The notes below the pieces were generated by a model. The model was not told the origin of the DNA. It saw nothing but the letters and a program-made list of their open reading frames with translations, and made no database searches. Positions 1-8,922 of a stretch of DNA of 64,000 nt are shown here, piece after piece. Source of the stretch: Bacteroidaceae bacterium (GTDB lineage: Bacteria > Bacteroidota > Bacteroidia > Bacteroidales > Bacteroidaceae); the NCBI GenBank assembly GCA_017453465.1, contig JAFTEV010000017.1:27606-91605 (forward strand). The letters run 5' to 3'. Made by a program: the position numbers and the translations under genes. Within the stretch, counting starts at the first letter, position 1, and each line of letters starts with the position of its first letter.

Positions 1-241
1 CGATATAACCTCACCTCGTAATGTAAAGGAGGCCATCACTCGCGAACAATCGTTACGTGCTATGACAATCAACGTTGCCCGTCAGTTCCGTCAGGAACAC
101 CGTATGGGTTCCATCGAGTTTGGCAAGATTGCGAATATGACAGTCTTCAACTGCGATTTTCTGCACGACGACATAGAGAAGATTGGTAAGGCAAATGTTA
201 TCGCAACCATCGTAGATGGAGAAGAAGTGTATAAAGCATAG
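1..241 (+). CDS. Amidohydrolase family protein, C-terminal fragment
   Basis: The window opens inside this gene. Codons beginning at position 2 give about 79 residues up to the TAG at 239-241. The segment GSIEFGKIANMTVFNCDFL followed by a short gap and ATIVDGEEVY is the classic end of amidohydrolase-superfamily enzymes (YtcJ/Amidohydro_3-like), where the chain returns to the small beta-sandwich domain. Metal ligands lie upstream of the window, so the substrate cannot be judged. It is 27 bp from the following gene and is probably cotranscribed with it. The family assignment rests on this tail only. Confidence 0.7.
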   Translation, partial: DITSPRNVKEAITREQSLRAMTINVARQFRQEHRMGSIEFGKIANMTVFNCDFLHDDIEKIGKANVIATIVDGEEVYKA

Positions 242-268
242 TAAGTTAAACGTTAAAATACAACAACC

Positions 269-1240
269 ATGAAGAATACTATTGATTACTCCCAAAAGGC
301 CAACTGGTGCTGTTTCCCAGAGATTACAAAAGACGTAGATACCTTCTATATCTTTGCTACAGAGTATATAATGGGAAGCTTCGCAGAAGGTGCCCCTGAT
401 TACGGTTCACTTGACAATGAAGAGATGATTCAAGGTATGAATCTTGAGTATTTGTTGCACGCAACAACCTACGCCGATTCCACTAACGTCTTCGCCCCAT
501 ACTACCGTCAGTCAGGCTTAAAATATGCGGGGGAAGTGTATAAACGGGATGGAAATCTTGATGCAGCTCTTATCGGTATGCCATACGACGACATCATCGC
601 TGCGCTCGACTACTTCTTCGAGCACTGTAACAATGGCCGTCCGTTCATTATTGCAGGACACAGCCAGGGTTCAGCTTTGGTCAAGCTGGTATTGACGAGA
701 TACCTTAAGGAACACCCAGAATACTACAAACGCATGGTCGCCGCATACGTCATCGGTTACGCTGTAACGAAAGAAGACCTTGAAGCCAATCCATATCTGA
801 AGTTCGCCACTGGCGAGCGTGATGCAGGAGTCATTATCAGCTGGAACACCGAGGGACCAAAGAATGTTGAGGTGAATGCCAAGACTGTTGTGCTGATGCC
901 CAATGGTATCAGCATAAACCCACTGAACTGGAAACTTGACGAGACATACGCACCAGCTAGCATGAACTTAGGTTCGCTCGTGGAGAACGAGAAAACCGGT
1001 GAGCCAGAGATTGGTGATGTCGGTGCCGACGCGCAGGTGAATCTTGCCCGTGGTTCGATAGTGACGAATGCTAAAATAGCCCCGATGCCAAAGGAAGATG
1101 CCAAGGTTGCAGCCCAATTCTTCGGCCCCGACGGTCGTCACGGTGAAGACTACACTTACTTCTACAACAATATCAAGGACAACGTGGCAAAGCGCATTGC
1201 AACATTTCACAATTTGACAATTGGACAATTTACAATTTGA
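269..1240 (+). CDS. DUF3089 domain protein (alpha/beta-hydrolase-like)
   Basis: This 323-residue protein matches the DUF3089 pattern: an N-terminal W..FP.....DVDTFYIFAT stretch, a conserved middle with AGEVYKRDG, and the nucleophile elbow IIAGHSQGSALV (about residues 128-139), where the Ser is the likely catalytic nucleophile. There is no signal peptide, so it is probably cytoplasmic. No substrate is known for the family; an esterase or lipase-like reaction is inference. The last ten residues (HNLTIGQFTI) and the stop are encoded by a GACAATTT-type intergenic repeat, so the native C-terminus may have been replaced. It follows the amidohydrolase gene closely, suggesting an operon. Confidence 0.75.
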   Translation: MKNTIDYSQKANWCCFPEITKDVDTFYIFATEYIMGSFAEGAPDYGSLDNEEMIQGMNLEYLLHATTYADSTNVFAPYYRQSGLKYAGEVYKRDGNLDAALIGMPYDDIIAALDYFFEHCNNGRPFIIAGHSQGSALVKLVLTRYLKEHPEYYKRMVAAYVIGYAVTKEDLEANPYLKFATGERDAGVIISWNTEGPKNVEVNAKTVVLMPNGISINPLNWKLDETYAPASMNLGSLVENEKTGEPEIGDVGADAQVNLARGSIVTNAKIAPMPKEDAKVAAQFFGPDGRHGEDYTYFYNNIKDNVAKRIATFHNLTIGQFTI

Positions 1241-1253
1241 CAATTTGGGAGGA
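1199..1253. repeat. Family E short-unit repeat (GACAATTT type)
   Basis: Reiterated 7-8 base units related to GACAATTTACAATTT run through the stop codon of the DUF3089 gene. Related copies are seen at 21472-21508 and, inverted, at 56849-56884. The repeat is low-complexity and AT-rich. Confidence 0.7.
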
Positions 1254-1401
1254 AGTTAAAGGGAGAGAGAAGGAGATAAAGGGAGATAGAAGACGACACT
1301 GAATTTTGTGATGTCCTTTATCTCCTTCTATCTTCTTCTAACTCCTTCAATCTTCCATTTTCATTCTTCATTCTTCATTCTTCATTCCTCATTCTTCATT
1401 C
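1254..1401. repeat. Short-unit purine/pyrimidine repeat with CATTCTT heptamers (family G)
   Basis: A purine-rich arm (units such as GGAGATAAAGGGAGATAGAAG at about 1270-1291) is followed by a complementary pyrimidine-rich arm (about 1316-1350) and then six head-to-tail copies of the heptamer CATTCTT (1362-1401, one with a substitution). This fills most of the 304-bp gap between the DUF3089 and NfnAB-like genes. No coding signal is seen. Confidence 0.65.
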
Positions 1402-1421
1402 AATTTATAGAAATTACCTTT

Positions 1422-1460
1422 AAAGAATCGTCATTTTTCACAGGAAAATGACGATTCTTT
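1422..1460 (+). terminator. Perfect 16-bp hairpin upstream of the NfnAB-like gene
   Basis: Positions 1422-1437 and 1445-1460 are perfect inverted complements (AAAGAATCGTCATTTT on the left) with a 7-base loop. The right arm ends in CTTT, but no long T run follows. It could end transcription from the DUF3089 gene or act as a cis element just upstream of the next promoter. Confidence 0.5.
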
Positions 1461-1465
1461 GACAA

Positions 1466-1501
1466 TTTGCACTTTGTTTCCATCTGTTTTTCGTAACTTT
1501 G
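1466..1501 (+). promoter_or_regulatory. Bacteroidetes-type promoter for the NfnAB-like gene
   Basis: TAACTTTG at 1494-1501 fits the Bacteroidetes -7 box TAnnTTTG. TTTG boxes at 1473-1476 (17-bp spacing) and 1466-1469 (24-bp spacing) are only approximate -33 partners. The start codon is 43 bp downstream. Confidence 0.55.
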
Positions 1502-1544
1502 CGGCGTTTTTTACGATAATTATGGTAAAAAGACAAATATTGTT

Positions 1545-3902
1545 ATGAATAAGATTGTAAAGAAAGAGCAGTTCAGCGAGAAGGTCTTCAAACTGGTTGT
1601 GGAGGCTCCGCTGATTGCAAAGTCACGCAAGGCGGGACATTTTGTTATTGTACGTGTAGGCGAACAGGGCGAGCGCATTCCGCTCACCATTGCCGATTCT
1701 GACGTGGAGGCTGGCACCATCACACTGGTGGTGCAGACGGTGGGCTACAGCTCTACGAAGCTGTGCCGCCTGAACGAGGGCGACTACATCACCGACGTGG
1801 TGGGTCCACTGGGACAGGCTACCCACATCGAGAAGTTTGGCACAGTGGTCTGCGCCGGCGGCGGTGTAGGTGTGGCACCCATGCTCCCCATCATCAAGGC
1901 TCTGAAGGCTGCTGGCAACAAGGTCATCAGCGTGCTGGCCGGACGTACCAAGGAACTCATCATTCTGGAAGACGAAGTGCGCAAGCACAGTGACGAAGTC
2001 ATCATCATGACCGACGATGGCAGCTATGGCCAGAAAGGTGTTGTCACCGTGGGCATAGAGCAGGTAATCCAGCGCGAGCAGGTGGACAAGTGTTTTGCCA
2101 TTGGCCCCGCCATCATGATGAAGTTCTGCTGCCTGCTGACCAAGAAGTACAATGTGCCCACAGACGTGAGCCTCAACACCATCATGGTCGATGGCACAGG
2201 CATGTGCGGCGCGTGTCGCATCACCGTGGGCGGAAAGACGAAGTTCGTCTGCGTGGATGGCCCAGAGTTTGACGGCCATGAGGTAGATTTCGACGAAATG
2301 TTTAAGCGCATGGGAGCCTTCAAGCCCATCGAGATAGAAGAAATGAAGAAATTCACAGAGGCCGCAGAGAAGACAGAGGGCACAGAGAAGACAGCGGGCA
2401 CAGAGAGGAAGGTGGATGCCAGCGGAATGACTGCCGACACGCCACTCTCTGAATTGACCGACCGGGGTGCAGCTTGGCGCAAGGAGCTTGCAGCCAGCAT
2501 GAAGCCCAAGGAGCGTGGAGAAATAGAGCGTTGCGTCATGGGCGAACTCGACCCTGTGTATCGTGCCACGACACGCACGGAGGAAGTCAACACGGGTCTC
2601 ACCGTAGAGCAGGCACTGACCGAAGCCAAACGCTGTCTCGACTGTGCGAAGCCTTCTTGCATGGAGGGCTGTCCTGTGAGCATCAACATCCCTTCGTTTA
2701 TCAAGAACATTGAGCGCGGGCAATTCCTCGAAGCCGCCAAAGTGCTCAAGGCCACAAGTGCCCTGCCAGCCGTCTGCGGACGTGTCTGCCCGCAGGAGAA
2801 GCAGTGCGAAAGCAAGTGCATTCACCTGAAGATGGGCCACAAGCCTGTGGCTATCGGCAACCTGGAACGCTTTGCTGCCGACTTTGAGCGCGAGAGCGGA
2901 AAGATGGCTTTGCCTGAATGTGCACCCAGCAACGGCGTGAAGGTAGCCATCGTGGGCAGTGGCCCTGCCGGACTGTCTTGTGCGGGCGACATGGCAAAGG
3001 CTGGCTACGATGTGACGGTCTTCGAGGCATTGCACGAGATTGGCGGTGTGCTGAAGTACGGCATTCCAGAGTTCCGTCTGCCCAATGCCATCGTGGACGT
3101 AGAGATTGAAAACCTCCGCAAGATGGGTGTCCGCTTCGTGAAAGACTGCATTGTGGGCAAGACCATCACGGTGCAGGACTTGGAGGCCGAAGGCTACAAG
3201 GCCATCTTTGTGGCCAGCGGTGCAGGTCTGCCCAATTTCATGGGCATACCGGGCGAGAACAGCGTGGGCGTAATGTCGTCCAACGAATACCTCACCCGTG
3301 TCAACCTGATGGATGCCAGCAATCCCGCCAGCGACACACCGATTGTGAAGGCCAAGAACGTAATGGTTGTAGGCGGCGGCAACACAGCTATGGACTCCTG
3401 CCGCACAGCCAAGCGACTGGGTGCAGAGCACGTCTTCATCGCCTACCGCCGCAGTGAGGCCGAAATGCCAGCCCGTCTGGAGGAGGTAAAGCACGCCAAG
3501 GAAGAAGGCATTGAGTTCCTCACCCTGCACAATCCTATAGAATATGTGGCCGACGAAAAGGGCAACGTCACACAGGTGAAACTGCAAGTGATGGAGCTGG
3601 GCGAACCCGATGCCAGCGGTCGCCGCAGTCCTGTGCCCGTGGAAGGCCAGATTGAGACACGCGACATTGACCTCGCCATCGTGGCCGTGGGTGTCTCCCC
3701 CAACCCACTCGTGCCCAAGTCTGTGGCAGGACTGGAGCTGGGCCGCAAGAACACCATTGCCGTCAACGAGCAGATGCAATCCAGCATCCCCACCATCTTT
3801 GCCGGAGGCGACATTGTGCGTGGCGGAGCCACGGTCATCCTTGCTATGGGCGACGGTCGCCGTGCAGCGGCAGCCATGATTGATATGCTGAAAAGACAAT
3901 AA
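1545..3902 (+). CDS. Fused NfnA/NfnB-type oxidoreductase (ferredoxin-NADP reductase subunit plus glutamate synthase small-subunit-like)
   Basis: This 785-residue protein joins two normally separate chains. Residues about 1-265 are a ferredoxin-reductase-like FAD/NAD domain (CAGGGVGVAPMLPIIKAL) closing with a 2Fe-2S cysteine set around residue 220 (GTGMCGACRITV plus a later FVCVDG). A Glu/Lys/Thr-rich linker follows (about 268-292). Residues about 310-785 are GltD/NfnB-like, with 4Fe-4S cysteine motifs (CLDCAKPSCMEGCP, CGRVCPQEKQCESKC), an FAD Rossmann motif (VAIVGSGPAGLSCA, about 465) and an NAD(P) motif (MVVGGGNTAMDSC, about 606). Family knowledge points to NADH/NADPH/ferredoxin electron bifurcation or sulfide dehydrogenase-like activity in the anaerobic cytoplasm. 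No glutamate synthase large subunit is nearby, so a role in glutamate synthesis is not supported. Confidence 0.88.
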   Translation: MNKIVKKEQFSEKVFKLVVEAPLIAKSRKAGHFVIVRVGEQGERIPLTIADSDVEAGTITLVVQTVGYSSTKLCRLNEGDYITDVVGPLGQATHIEKFGTVVCAGGGVGVAPMLPIIKALKAAGNKVISVLAGRTKELIILEDEVRKHSDEVIIMTDDGSYGQKGVVTVGIEQVIQREQVDKCFAIGPAIMMKFCCLLTKKYNVPTDVSLNTIMVDGTGMCGACRITVGGKTKFVCVDGPEFDGHEVDFDEMFKRMGAFKPIEIEEMKKFTEAAEKTEGTEKTAGTERKVDASGMTADTPLSELTDRGAAWRKELAASMKPKERGEIERCVMGELDPVYRATTRTEEVNTGLTVEQALTEAKRCLDCAKPSCMEGCPVSINIPSFIKNIERGQFLEAAKVLKATSALPAVCGRVCPQEKQCESKCIHLKMGHKPVAIGNLERFAADFERESGKMALPECAPSNGVKVAIVGSGPAGLSCAGDMAKAGYDVTVFEALHEIGGVLKYGIPEFRLPNAIVDVEIENLRKMGVRFVKDCIVGKTITVQDLEAEGYKAIFVASGAGLPNFMGIPGENSVGVMSSNEYLTRVNLMDASNPASDTPIVKAKNVMVVGGGNTAMDSCRTAKRLGAEHVFIAYRRSEAEMPARLEEVKHAKEEGIEFLTLHNPIEYVADEKGNVTQVKLQVMELGEPDASGRRSPVPVEGQIETRDIDLAIVAVGVSPNPLVPKSVAGLELGRKNTIAVNEQMQSSIPTIFAGGDIVRGGATVILAMGDGRRAAAAMIDMLKRQ

Positions 3903-3915
3903 GATTGAAAATTCT

Positions 3916-4045
3916 TAGTAGAAAGTGAAAAGTGAAGAGTGAATAGTGAAAAATCTGAATTTCGGTTTAGCTGGCATTAGGCTGCATTTAACCCCAGTAA
4001 CTTAGATTTTTCACTATTCACTCTTCACTTTTCACTTTCTACTAA
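3916..4045. repeat. Family A inverted repeat, copy 1 (GTGAARA arms)
   Basis: Two perfect 42-base arms (3916-3957 and 4004-4045) are built of AGTGAAA-like heptamers. They flank a 46-base core whose reverse complement matches the cores of the copies at 18779-18891, 35114-35217 and 54201-54305 (consensus GGGGCTAAACGCAGCCTAAT, then GCCGGCTAAAC). This copy lies between convergent genes and could also act as a bidirectional terminator. Confidence 0.85.
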
Positions 4046-4051
4046 AAATCT

Positions 4052-6757
4052 TCATTTCTCCAACCGATAACTGAAGCGGAAGCCTACGTAATGGTGGCGG
4101 AAGTCAGTCCACGAGGTAGTTTGCTGGTAGGCAGACTGCCAGCTGTAGCGGCTGTCGCGGCTGTTGAGTATGTCGTCAAGCTCCAGCGCAAGGCGAGCCT
4201 TGTTCTTGAGAACTTTCCAGGTGACAGAAGCGTCCCATGTGAGGAAACTGCGGTTCATGCCGCCCACGGTGTAGCCTCGGTAAACCCATTCCACCAGCCG
4301 GGTCTGGAAGACGAAATGCCCGCAGGTTGCTTCGGCGTTAAGCCCGAAGCTGTTGTTCCAATGTGTAGTGTTCTGTTCCGACGAAACTGTGTAACTCAGT
4401 TTGTCGGCGTTTATTTCGGCGAAAGCAGAGAGTTTCATCCCATCTTTATCAAAAGAAAGTGCCAGTTTCTCCCTTGGATTGAAGCTGCGCTGACGGTTCA
4501 AAGTCCGCTCTGACTGGGTGGGCAGAAGCGTCAGAAAGCCATAGCTTTGCACGACATCCATACGCAGGTCGTTTTGCAAACGGAGATACTCGCCCAGCCC
4601 TTGGTCGTAGTTCATGCGGAAGGAAATCAGCCGACTGCCCCTGACGTTTTCGGGGCGGCTGACATAGGCTGCGGTGGCAGGATTATAACTGAGTGCCGTC
4701 GTGACCTCACGGTCGGCCTTGCGGAAGCCCAAAGTGGCACTCAGCGAAGTCTGGCTGCGAGCCAGCACCATGTTGTATGTCAGCCGCACGTCGTGCGTGT
4801 GGGAGTCGTTCAGCTGCGGATTGCCCTCCGTGACGAAAAGCGGGTCGGTGAGGTCGCGGTAGCCTATGGTCTGCAAGATATTGGGACGCGAAGTGCTGAA
4901 ATTGTAGTTCAGTTCAAAGCCTACCGTCTTGCCGAGTTTCCATGTAACACGCAGCGCAGGAGAAACGATGAAGCTGCAACGCACAGCAGCCGTGTCGAGT
5001 GCGCCGCGCAGATAGTCCTGAGCCTCGCGTTTCCAATTCGCCGTGACGGTGGGCATCAGCTGGACGGGAGCCAAATTGAAGGTTTGTGCAAGCTGCAAGT
5101 TATGCTCGTTCATGCAGTAAAGGTTGTGGTAGCTGTTAGCGGCATCTGCCATGCCGTTGGTGAGGAACTCCTGGTCGTCCCGGTTGCGGTTGTAGGAGAA
5201 ATGGTATTGCACCTGCACCATCCAGCGTTTCGTCATCCAACGAGTGTGGTGCGCCTCTGCACCGACGGAGAACGAAGTGGAGGGACGGCTGTAGTTCTGA
5301 GTCTGCCTCGCCGCAGCAATGGACTGGCTGTGCGAGGCAATGGTGCGGTCGGTCTGGCTTTCGGACATTCCGTCCGTGTAGTTCAAGTGAAAGCTGGCAC
5401 CAAGCGCACCGTCCCGGATGTAATGTTCCCATCCGGCACGAGTGTTCAGCTTGGTATTGTGCCCTTTGGCGTGTGTGTCGATGAGCTGCGAAAGGGTTGG
5501 CAAAAAGGTCATCGCCGTTCCCGCCGTTGAGACGGCTTCTGTCTGCTCGTTGGTCGAATGGCTCTCGGAGCGGGTGTTCTTGTGTTCAGCTTCGGCACTG
5601 AATGTGAATGTGTTCAGCGTGTCGGTAGCCCAACGTAGGTCGGCGTGCAGTGTCGGACTCAGCTCATGGTTGCGCTGGGTGGTTTCCGCTGTGGTACGGG
5701 TGGCAGCAGTGTTGGGCAGATAATTCTCGGTCACGCTGCCCTGCTTGTTCCACCTGTCGTTGTGAGCCAATCCGCCACTGAAGCTGTAGTGGCTTTTCAG
5801 TTCTTGCGTGCCTGCCATTTCCTTCCATTTGTGCTGGTAGCCAGCCGATGCGCCCTGCTCCTTCCCGAAGCCGGGGCTCCACATGCTCACACTGCCATCC
5901 ATATAGCGACGGCGACGGACATCCACATTGTTGGCATCGGCATAGACCATCATGGGGTCAGTCTTCGACAAGCGATTCAACGAAACTTCTGCATCATAGT
6001 ATTTCGGCGACTGGTAGCCAGCCATCACGTCGCCATACCAGCGGTCGAGGAAACCGGGCTTGACGGTGAGGTCGAGCACCATGTCCTGTGTGCCGTCGTC
6101 CTTGCCCGTGCGCTCGGCAAACTCCGACCGTTTGTTGTACGCCTTGATGCTTTCCACGGCTTCGGCTGGCAGTTGTTTCATCAGCTCATCGCCGCCCAAC
6201 AGACGCTCACCGTCCATCGTCAGGCGGATGGGCTTGCCGTTCCACGAAAGTTTGCCTTCGCCGTCCACCTGCACACCAGGCAGTTGGCGGATGAGTTCAT
6301 CGAGCCGTGTGCCGTCCTGCAGATGGAAGGCATCTGGATGAAACACAATCGTATCGCCCCTGACGGTGAAGCGTCGGGCGCGGCTCTTCACTTCCACCAT
6401 CTTCAACATCTGCGATGTCATCTTCAGTTCTATTGTGCCCAGGTCGAGCGTGTCTTTGCGGCTGTCGCTGAAGGCCAGTACGGGCTTCGACTTCGAGCTG
6501 TACCCCAGCATCTCGGCCTTCAGTGTGCCGCGTCCGCTGGCAAAGAATGTAAACTTCCCCAAGGAGTCTGTCTTGGTCTGCACACTGCACCAGGCACTCT
6601 CGCCCACTTGCTGCCCGAATGTCACTTGGACAGCGGGCAACGGTTCTTTGGTTTCGGCATCGACTACGAGTCCACAGACGATTTCGGCACAAGCGGTCTG
6701 CGCAGTGACACAGAGCGTCATGGCGCAGAGCAGGTCCTTGATGTTTTGCTTGTTCAT
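4052..6757 (-). CDS. TonB-dependent receptor-like outer-membrane beta-barrel protein with carboxypeptidase-regulatory-like domain
   Basis: The chosen start (ATG at 6757) gives 901 residues beginning MNKQNIKDLLCAMTLC with cleavage after QTACA. A further upstream in-frame ATG exists, but it would place the signal peptide internally. Residues about 25-105 form a carboxypeptidase-regulatory-like fold (GLVVDAETKEPLPAVQVTFG), followed by a plug-like region (RLDELIRQLPGVQVDGEGKL) and a long aromatic-rich barrel ending FRFSYRLEK. This fits the outer-membrane beta-barrel family related to SusC/TonB receptors, with no SusD partner. The substrate is unknown. A TACCTTTG box at 6970-6977 gives a leader of about 200 nt that contains 22-bp tandem repeats. 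Confidence 0.82.
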   Translation of the reverse strand: MNKQNIKDLLCAMTLCVTAQTACAEIVCGLVVDAETKEPLPAVQVTFGQQVGESAWCSVQTKTDSLGKFTFFASGRGTLKAEMLGYSSKSKPVLAFSDSRKDTLDLGTIELKMTSQMLKMVEVKSRARRFTVRGDTIVFHPDAFHLQDGTRLDELIRQLPGVQVDGEGKLSWNGKPIRLTMDGERLLGGDELMKQLPAEAVESIKAYNKRSEFAERTGKDDGTQDMVLDLTVKPGFLDRWYGDVMAGYQSPKYYDAEVSLNRLSKTDPMMVYADANNVDVRRRRYMDGSVSMWSPGFGKEQGASAGYQHKWKEMAGTQELKSHYSFSGGLAHNDRWNKQGSVTENYLPNTAATRTTAETTQRNHELSPTLHADLRWATDTLNTFTFSAEAEHKNTRSESHSTNEQTEAVSTAGTAMTFLPTLSQLIDTHAKGHNTKLNTRAGWEHYIRDGALGASFHLNYTDGMSESQTDRTIASHSQSIAAARQTQNYSRPSTSFSVGAEAHHTRWMTKRWMVQVQYHFSYNRNRDDQEFLTNGMADAANSYHNLYCMNEHNLQLAQTFNLAPVQLMPTVTANWKREAQDYLRGALDTAAVRCSFIVSPALRVTWKLGKTVGFELNYNFSTSRPNILQTIGYRDLTDPLFVTEGNPQLNDSHTHDVRLTYNMVLARSQTSLSATLGFRKADREVTTALSYNPATAAYVSRPENVRGSRLISFRMNYDQGLGEYLRLQNDLRMDVVQSYGFLTLLPTQSERTLNRQRSFNPREKLALSFDKDGMKLSAFAEINADKLSYTVSSEQNTTHWNNSFGLNAEATCGHFVFQTRLVEWVYRGYTVGGMNRSFLTWDASVTWKVLKNKARLALELDDILNSRDSRYSWQSAYQQTTSWTDFRHHYVGFRFSYRLEK

Positions 6758-6844
6758 GTTCTTTTCTTTATAAGGGTTAGCGTTTTGTGCATCCAGTAGC
6801 ATCCCATTGCCGCCAAAGTGGGAATGCAGTACCGCCACAGTGGG

Positions 6845-6932
6845 AAAACTGTCTGACCGCAGTGGAAGAACTGTCTGACCGCAGTGGGAGAACTGTCTCG
6901 CCGAAGCAGGAGAACTGTCTGACGGCAGTGGC
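6845..6932. repeat. Four 22-bp tandem repeats in the leader of the outer-membrane protein gene
   Basis: Four head-to-tail 22-base units (6845-6866, 6867-6888, 6889-6910, 6911-6932) share AGAACTGTCTGACCGCAGTG with a few substitutions. A weaker partial unit precedes them (about 6822-6844). On the minus strand they lie between the TACCTTTG box and the start codon, so they are transcribed as 5' UTR. The spacer-free structure rules out a CRISPR array. Confidence 0.85.
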
Positions 6933-6969
6933 AAAGGGGTGAGCCAGAGGTCCCACTGCTTTGCCGCTG

Positions 6970-6977
6970 CAAAGGTA
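6970..6977 (-). promoter_or_regulatory. -7 box for the outer-membrane protein gene
   Basis: CAAAGGTA on the plus strand reads TACCTTTG on the minus strand, about 210 bp upstream of the ATG at 6757. No clear -33 TTTG is found at the usual spacing. Between here and the gene at 7200 there is only AT-rich sequence without a recognised element. Confidence 0.5.
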
Positions 6978-7199
6978 CAGCAGTCGCCCCACCCTCACAA
7001 GGGGATGGGGTGGAAACAGCACTGCTATGCCTTCCATCTTGAAAGTTAGTCTTTTATCAATCTGCTTTCCATCTTCTTTCCACCTGGATGGGTGGAAAAG
7101 TTGCGCGTTTTTAATTTTCGCGACACACTAAAAGGGGCTGACAATCCGTTTATAAGATTGTTTACCACACTTTTCCCATAGACACGCAAAAACGTAAAT

Positions 7200-8654
7200 A
7201 TGAAACAGCTGATACATTATATATTATTAGGGACGCTCCTGCTGGGTGTGGCCTGCACGAAAGAGGACCGATTTACGACCGACACAGGCTCGGTGCTGAC
7301 TTTCTCCACAGACTCCATCCAGTTCGACACAGTGTTTACAACCATAGGCAGCAGCACCAAGCGGTTCATGGTCTATAACAACAACAGCGACAACCTGCGC
7401 ATCGCGAGCGTGAGCTTCCAAAGCGGCGGCACCAACGGCTTCCGTCTGAACCTGGACGGACAGTACGGCACGTCGTTCAGCGATGTGGAACTGATGGGCA
7501 GCGACAGCCTTTTCTGTTTCGTAGAGGTGACAGTGAATCCGCAGGACAAGGACACCCCCGTGCTGATTAGCGACCAGATAGTCTTCACACTGGAGAGCGG
7601 CGTCAGGCAAGCCATACAGCTCATGGCGTATGGGCAGGATGTCATCATCCTGAAAGACCAGAAAATAGAGGAAAACACAACGCTGACTGCCGCCCGCCCC
7701 TACCTCATCCGTGGCACACTGGCCATCCAGTCTGGAGCCACACTGACCATCCAGCCTGGGGCCACACTCTGCTTCCATGCCGACGGAGGCATAGAGTGTC
7801 AGGGAACCATCCATGCCGACGGCAAAGACGGAGAAATCACATTCCGAGGAGACCGCACCGACCGTATGTTCACCTACCTGCCCTACGACCGCCTTGACAA
7901 CCAGTGGCGAGGCATCACCCTGAACGATTCGAGCCACAACAACTACTTCTACAACGTTGACATTCACAGCGGCAGCTATGGCATCATCGCCACCGACACC
8001 ATCGCTGACGAGAAGAAACTGGAGATGTACAACTCCGTGGTGCACAACGTAGGCGGCAACGGACTCAAACTGACAAACTGCGTGGCCACCATTGCCAACA
8101 CGCAAATCAGCAACACACGCGGCAACTGCGTGGAGGTCTTCGGCGGCAAATACGACTTCTGCTTCTGCACCATCGCACAGTTCTGCCCCTGGATAGCTGA
8201 ACGCGGCCACGCCTTCGTCTTCTACAACGCCTACAACAGCCCGTCCGACGGCAAGACCTACTACATTCCCCTGGAACAACTGGACGTAACCAACTGCTTC
8301 ATCACTGGATATGCAGCCGACGAAGTCTTTGGCACACCGCTCGAAGCCACGGAAAACCTGCAACCCATATTCAACTTCAAGTTCACCAACTGTGTGCTGA
8401 CCACCGAAGAAAACACCGACTACACCACCTTCTTCCCCCACTGCACCTACACCGAGAAAGAAGCCGACAACAAGCAGAACTTCCGCACCATCGACACCGA
8501 TAACTACATCTACGACTTCCGCCCCACAGAGACGAGCGTTGCCCGCAGCAAAGGAGCCAACGTAGGCGACATCCTGAAGAAATACCCCACCGACCGCCTC
8601 GGCGTGCAGCGCATTCCCACCATCATCGACGCAGGCTGCTACCAGTATCAGTAA
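7200..8654 (+). CDS. Lipoprotein with right-handed beta-helix fold
   Basis: The 484-residue protein starts MKQLIHYILLGTLLLGVACT, a signal peptide with lipobox GVAC, so it is probably a surface or periplasmic lipoprotein. An N-terminal beta-sandwich-like stretch (FDTVFTTIGSSTKRFMVYNN, about residues 40-60) precedes a pectin-lyase-like helix with stacked short turns (GNGLKLTNCVATIANTQISN, about 280-300). The fold is shared with pectate lyases and polygalacturonases, but no catalytic motif of a known CAZyme family is evident. It may bind polysaccharide or act as adhesin scaffolding. It is transcribed alone and is followed by a strong terminator. Confidence 0.75.
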   Translation: MKQLIHYILLGTLLLGVACTKEDRFTTDTGSVLTFSTDSIQFDTVFTTIGSSTKRFMVYNNNSDNLRIASVSFQSGGTNGFRLNLDGQYGTSFSDVELMGSDSLFCFVEVTVNPQDKDTPVLISDQIVFTLESGVRQAIQLMAYGQDVIILKDQKIEENTTLTAARPYLIRGTLAIQSGATLTIQPGATLCFHADGGIECQGTIHADGKDGEITFRGDRTDRMFTYLPYDRLDNQWRGITLNDSSHNNYFYNVDIHSGSYGIIATDTIADEKKLEMYNSVVHNVGGNGLKLTNCVATIANTQISNTRGNCVEVFGGKYDFCFCTIAQFCPWIAERGHAFVFYNAYNSPSDGKTYYIPLEQLDVTNCFITGYAADEVFGTPLEATENLQPIFNFKFTNCVLTTEENTDYTTFFPHCTYTEKEADNKQNFRTIDTDNYIYDFRPTETSVARSKGANVGDILKKYPTDRLGVQRIPTIIDAGCYQYQ

Positions 8655-8692
8655 ACAGGGACCGCCACATCCCCACATACATTCCCCCTTAC

Positions 8693-8733
8693 AGGCTTAA
8701 CCTTCACCAACCACAGGTTAAGCCTTTTGTTTA
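8693..8733 (+). terminator. Rho-independent terminator after the beta-helix lipoprotein
   Basis: AGGCTTAACCT at 8693-8703 pairs perfectly with AGGTTAAGCCT at 8715-8725 and is followed by TTTTGTTT. Confidence 0.85.
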
Positions 8734-8850
8734 TACTCCCCACTAAACCGCAAAAGCCCCCCCAACCGAAAATAGCACACCCCCAAAGTCTTCCGCCCCA
8801 AAGTTCATTTAGAAATCTGCTAATTTTTGTAAGCAACCCTCGCGCTCACA

Positions 8851-8922
8851 TAGGCAATGAGTCTGGCTCGCGTAGGCAATCATTTGCGTCTGATTGCCTA
8901 CGCGAGCCAGACTCATTGCCTA
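8851..8922. repeat. Family C inverted repeat, copy 1 (TAGGCAATG type)
   Basis: Two perfect 32-base arms (8851-8882 and 8891-8922) with an 8-base loop are made of the unit GCGTAGGCAAT repeated twice per arm around GAGTCTGGCTC. Relatives lie at 40806-40885 and 56523-56606. The remainder of 8734-9100 shows no gene. Confidence 0.85.

Noticed and set aside
1623-3899. A 758-codon open frame on the minus strand opposite the NfnAB-like gene
   Set aside because: It mirrors a strongly coding plus-strand gene; its product is His/Ala/Val-rich with no domain, and similar long antisense frames occur opposite most GC-balanced genes here (for example 7227-8678 and 31787-33262).
6845-6932. CRISPR array
   Set aside because: The 22-bp units follow one another without spacers and no cas genes are present.
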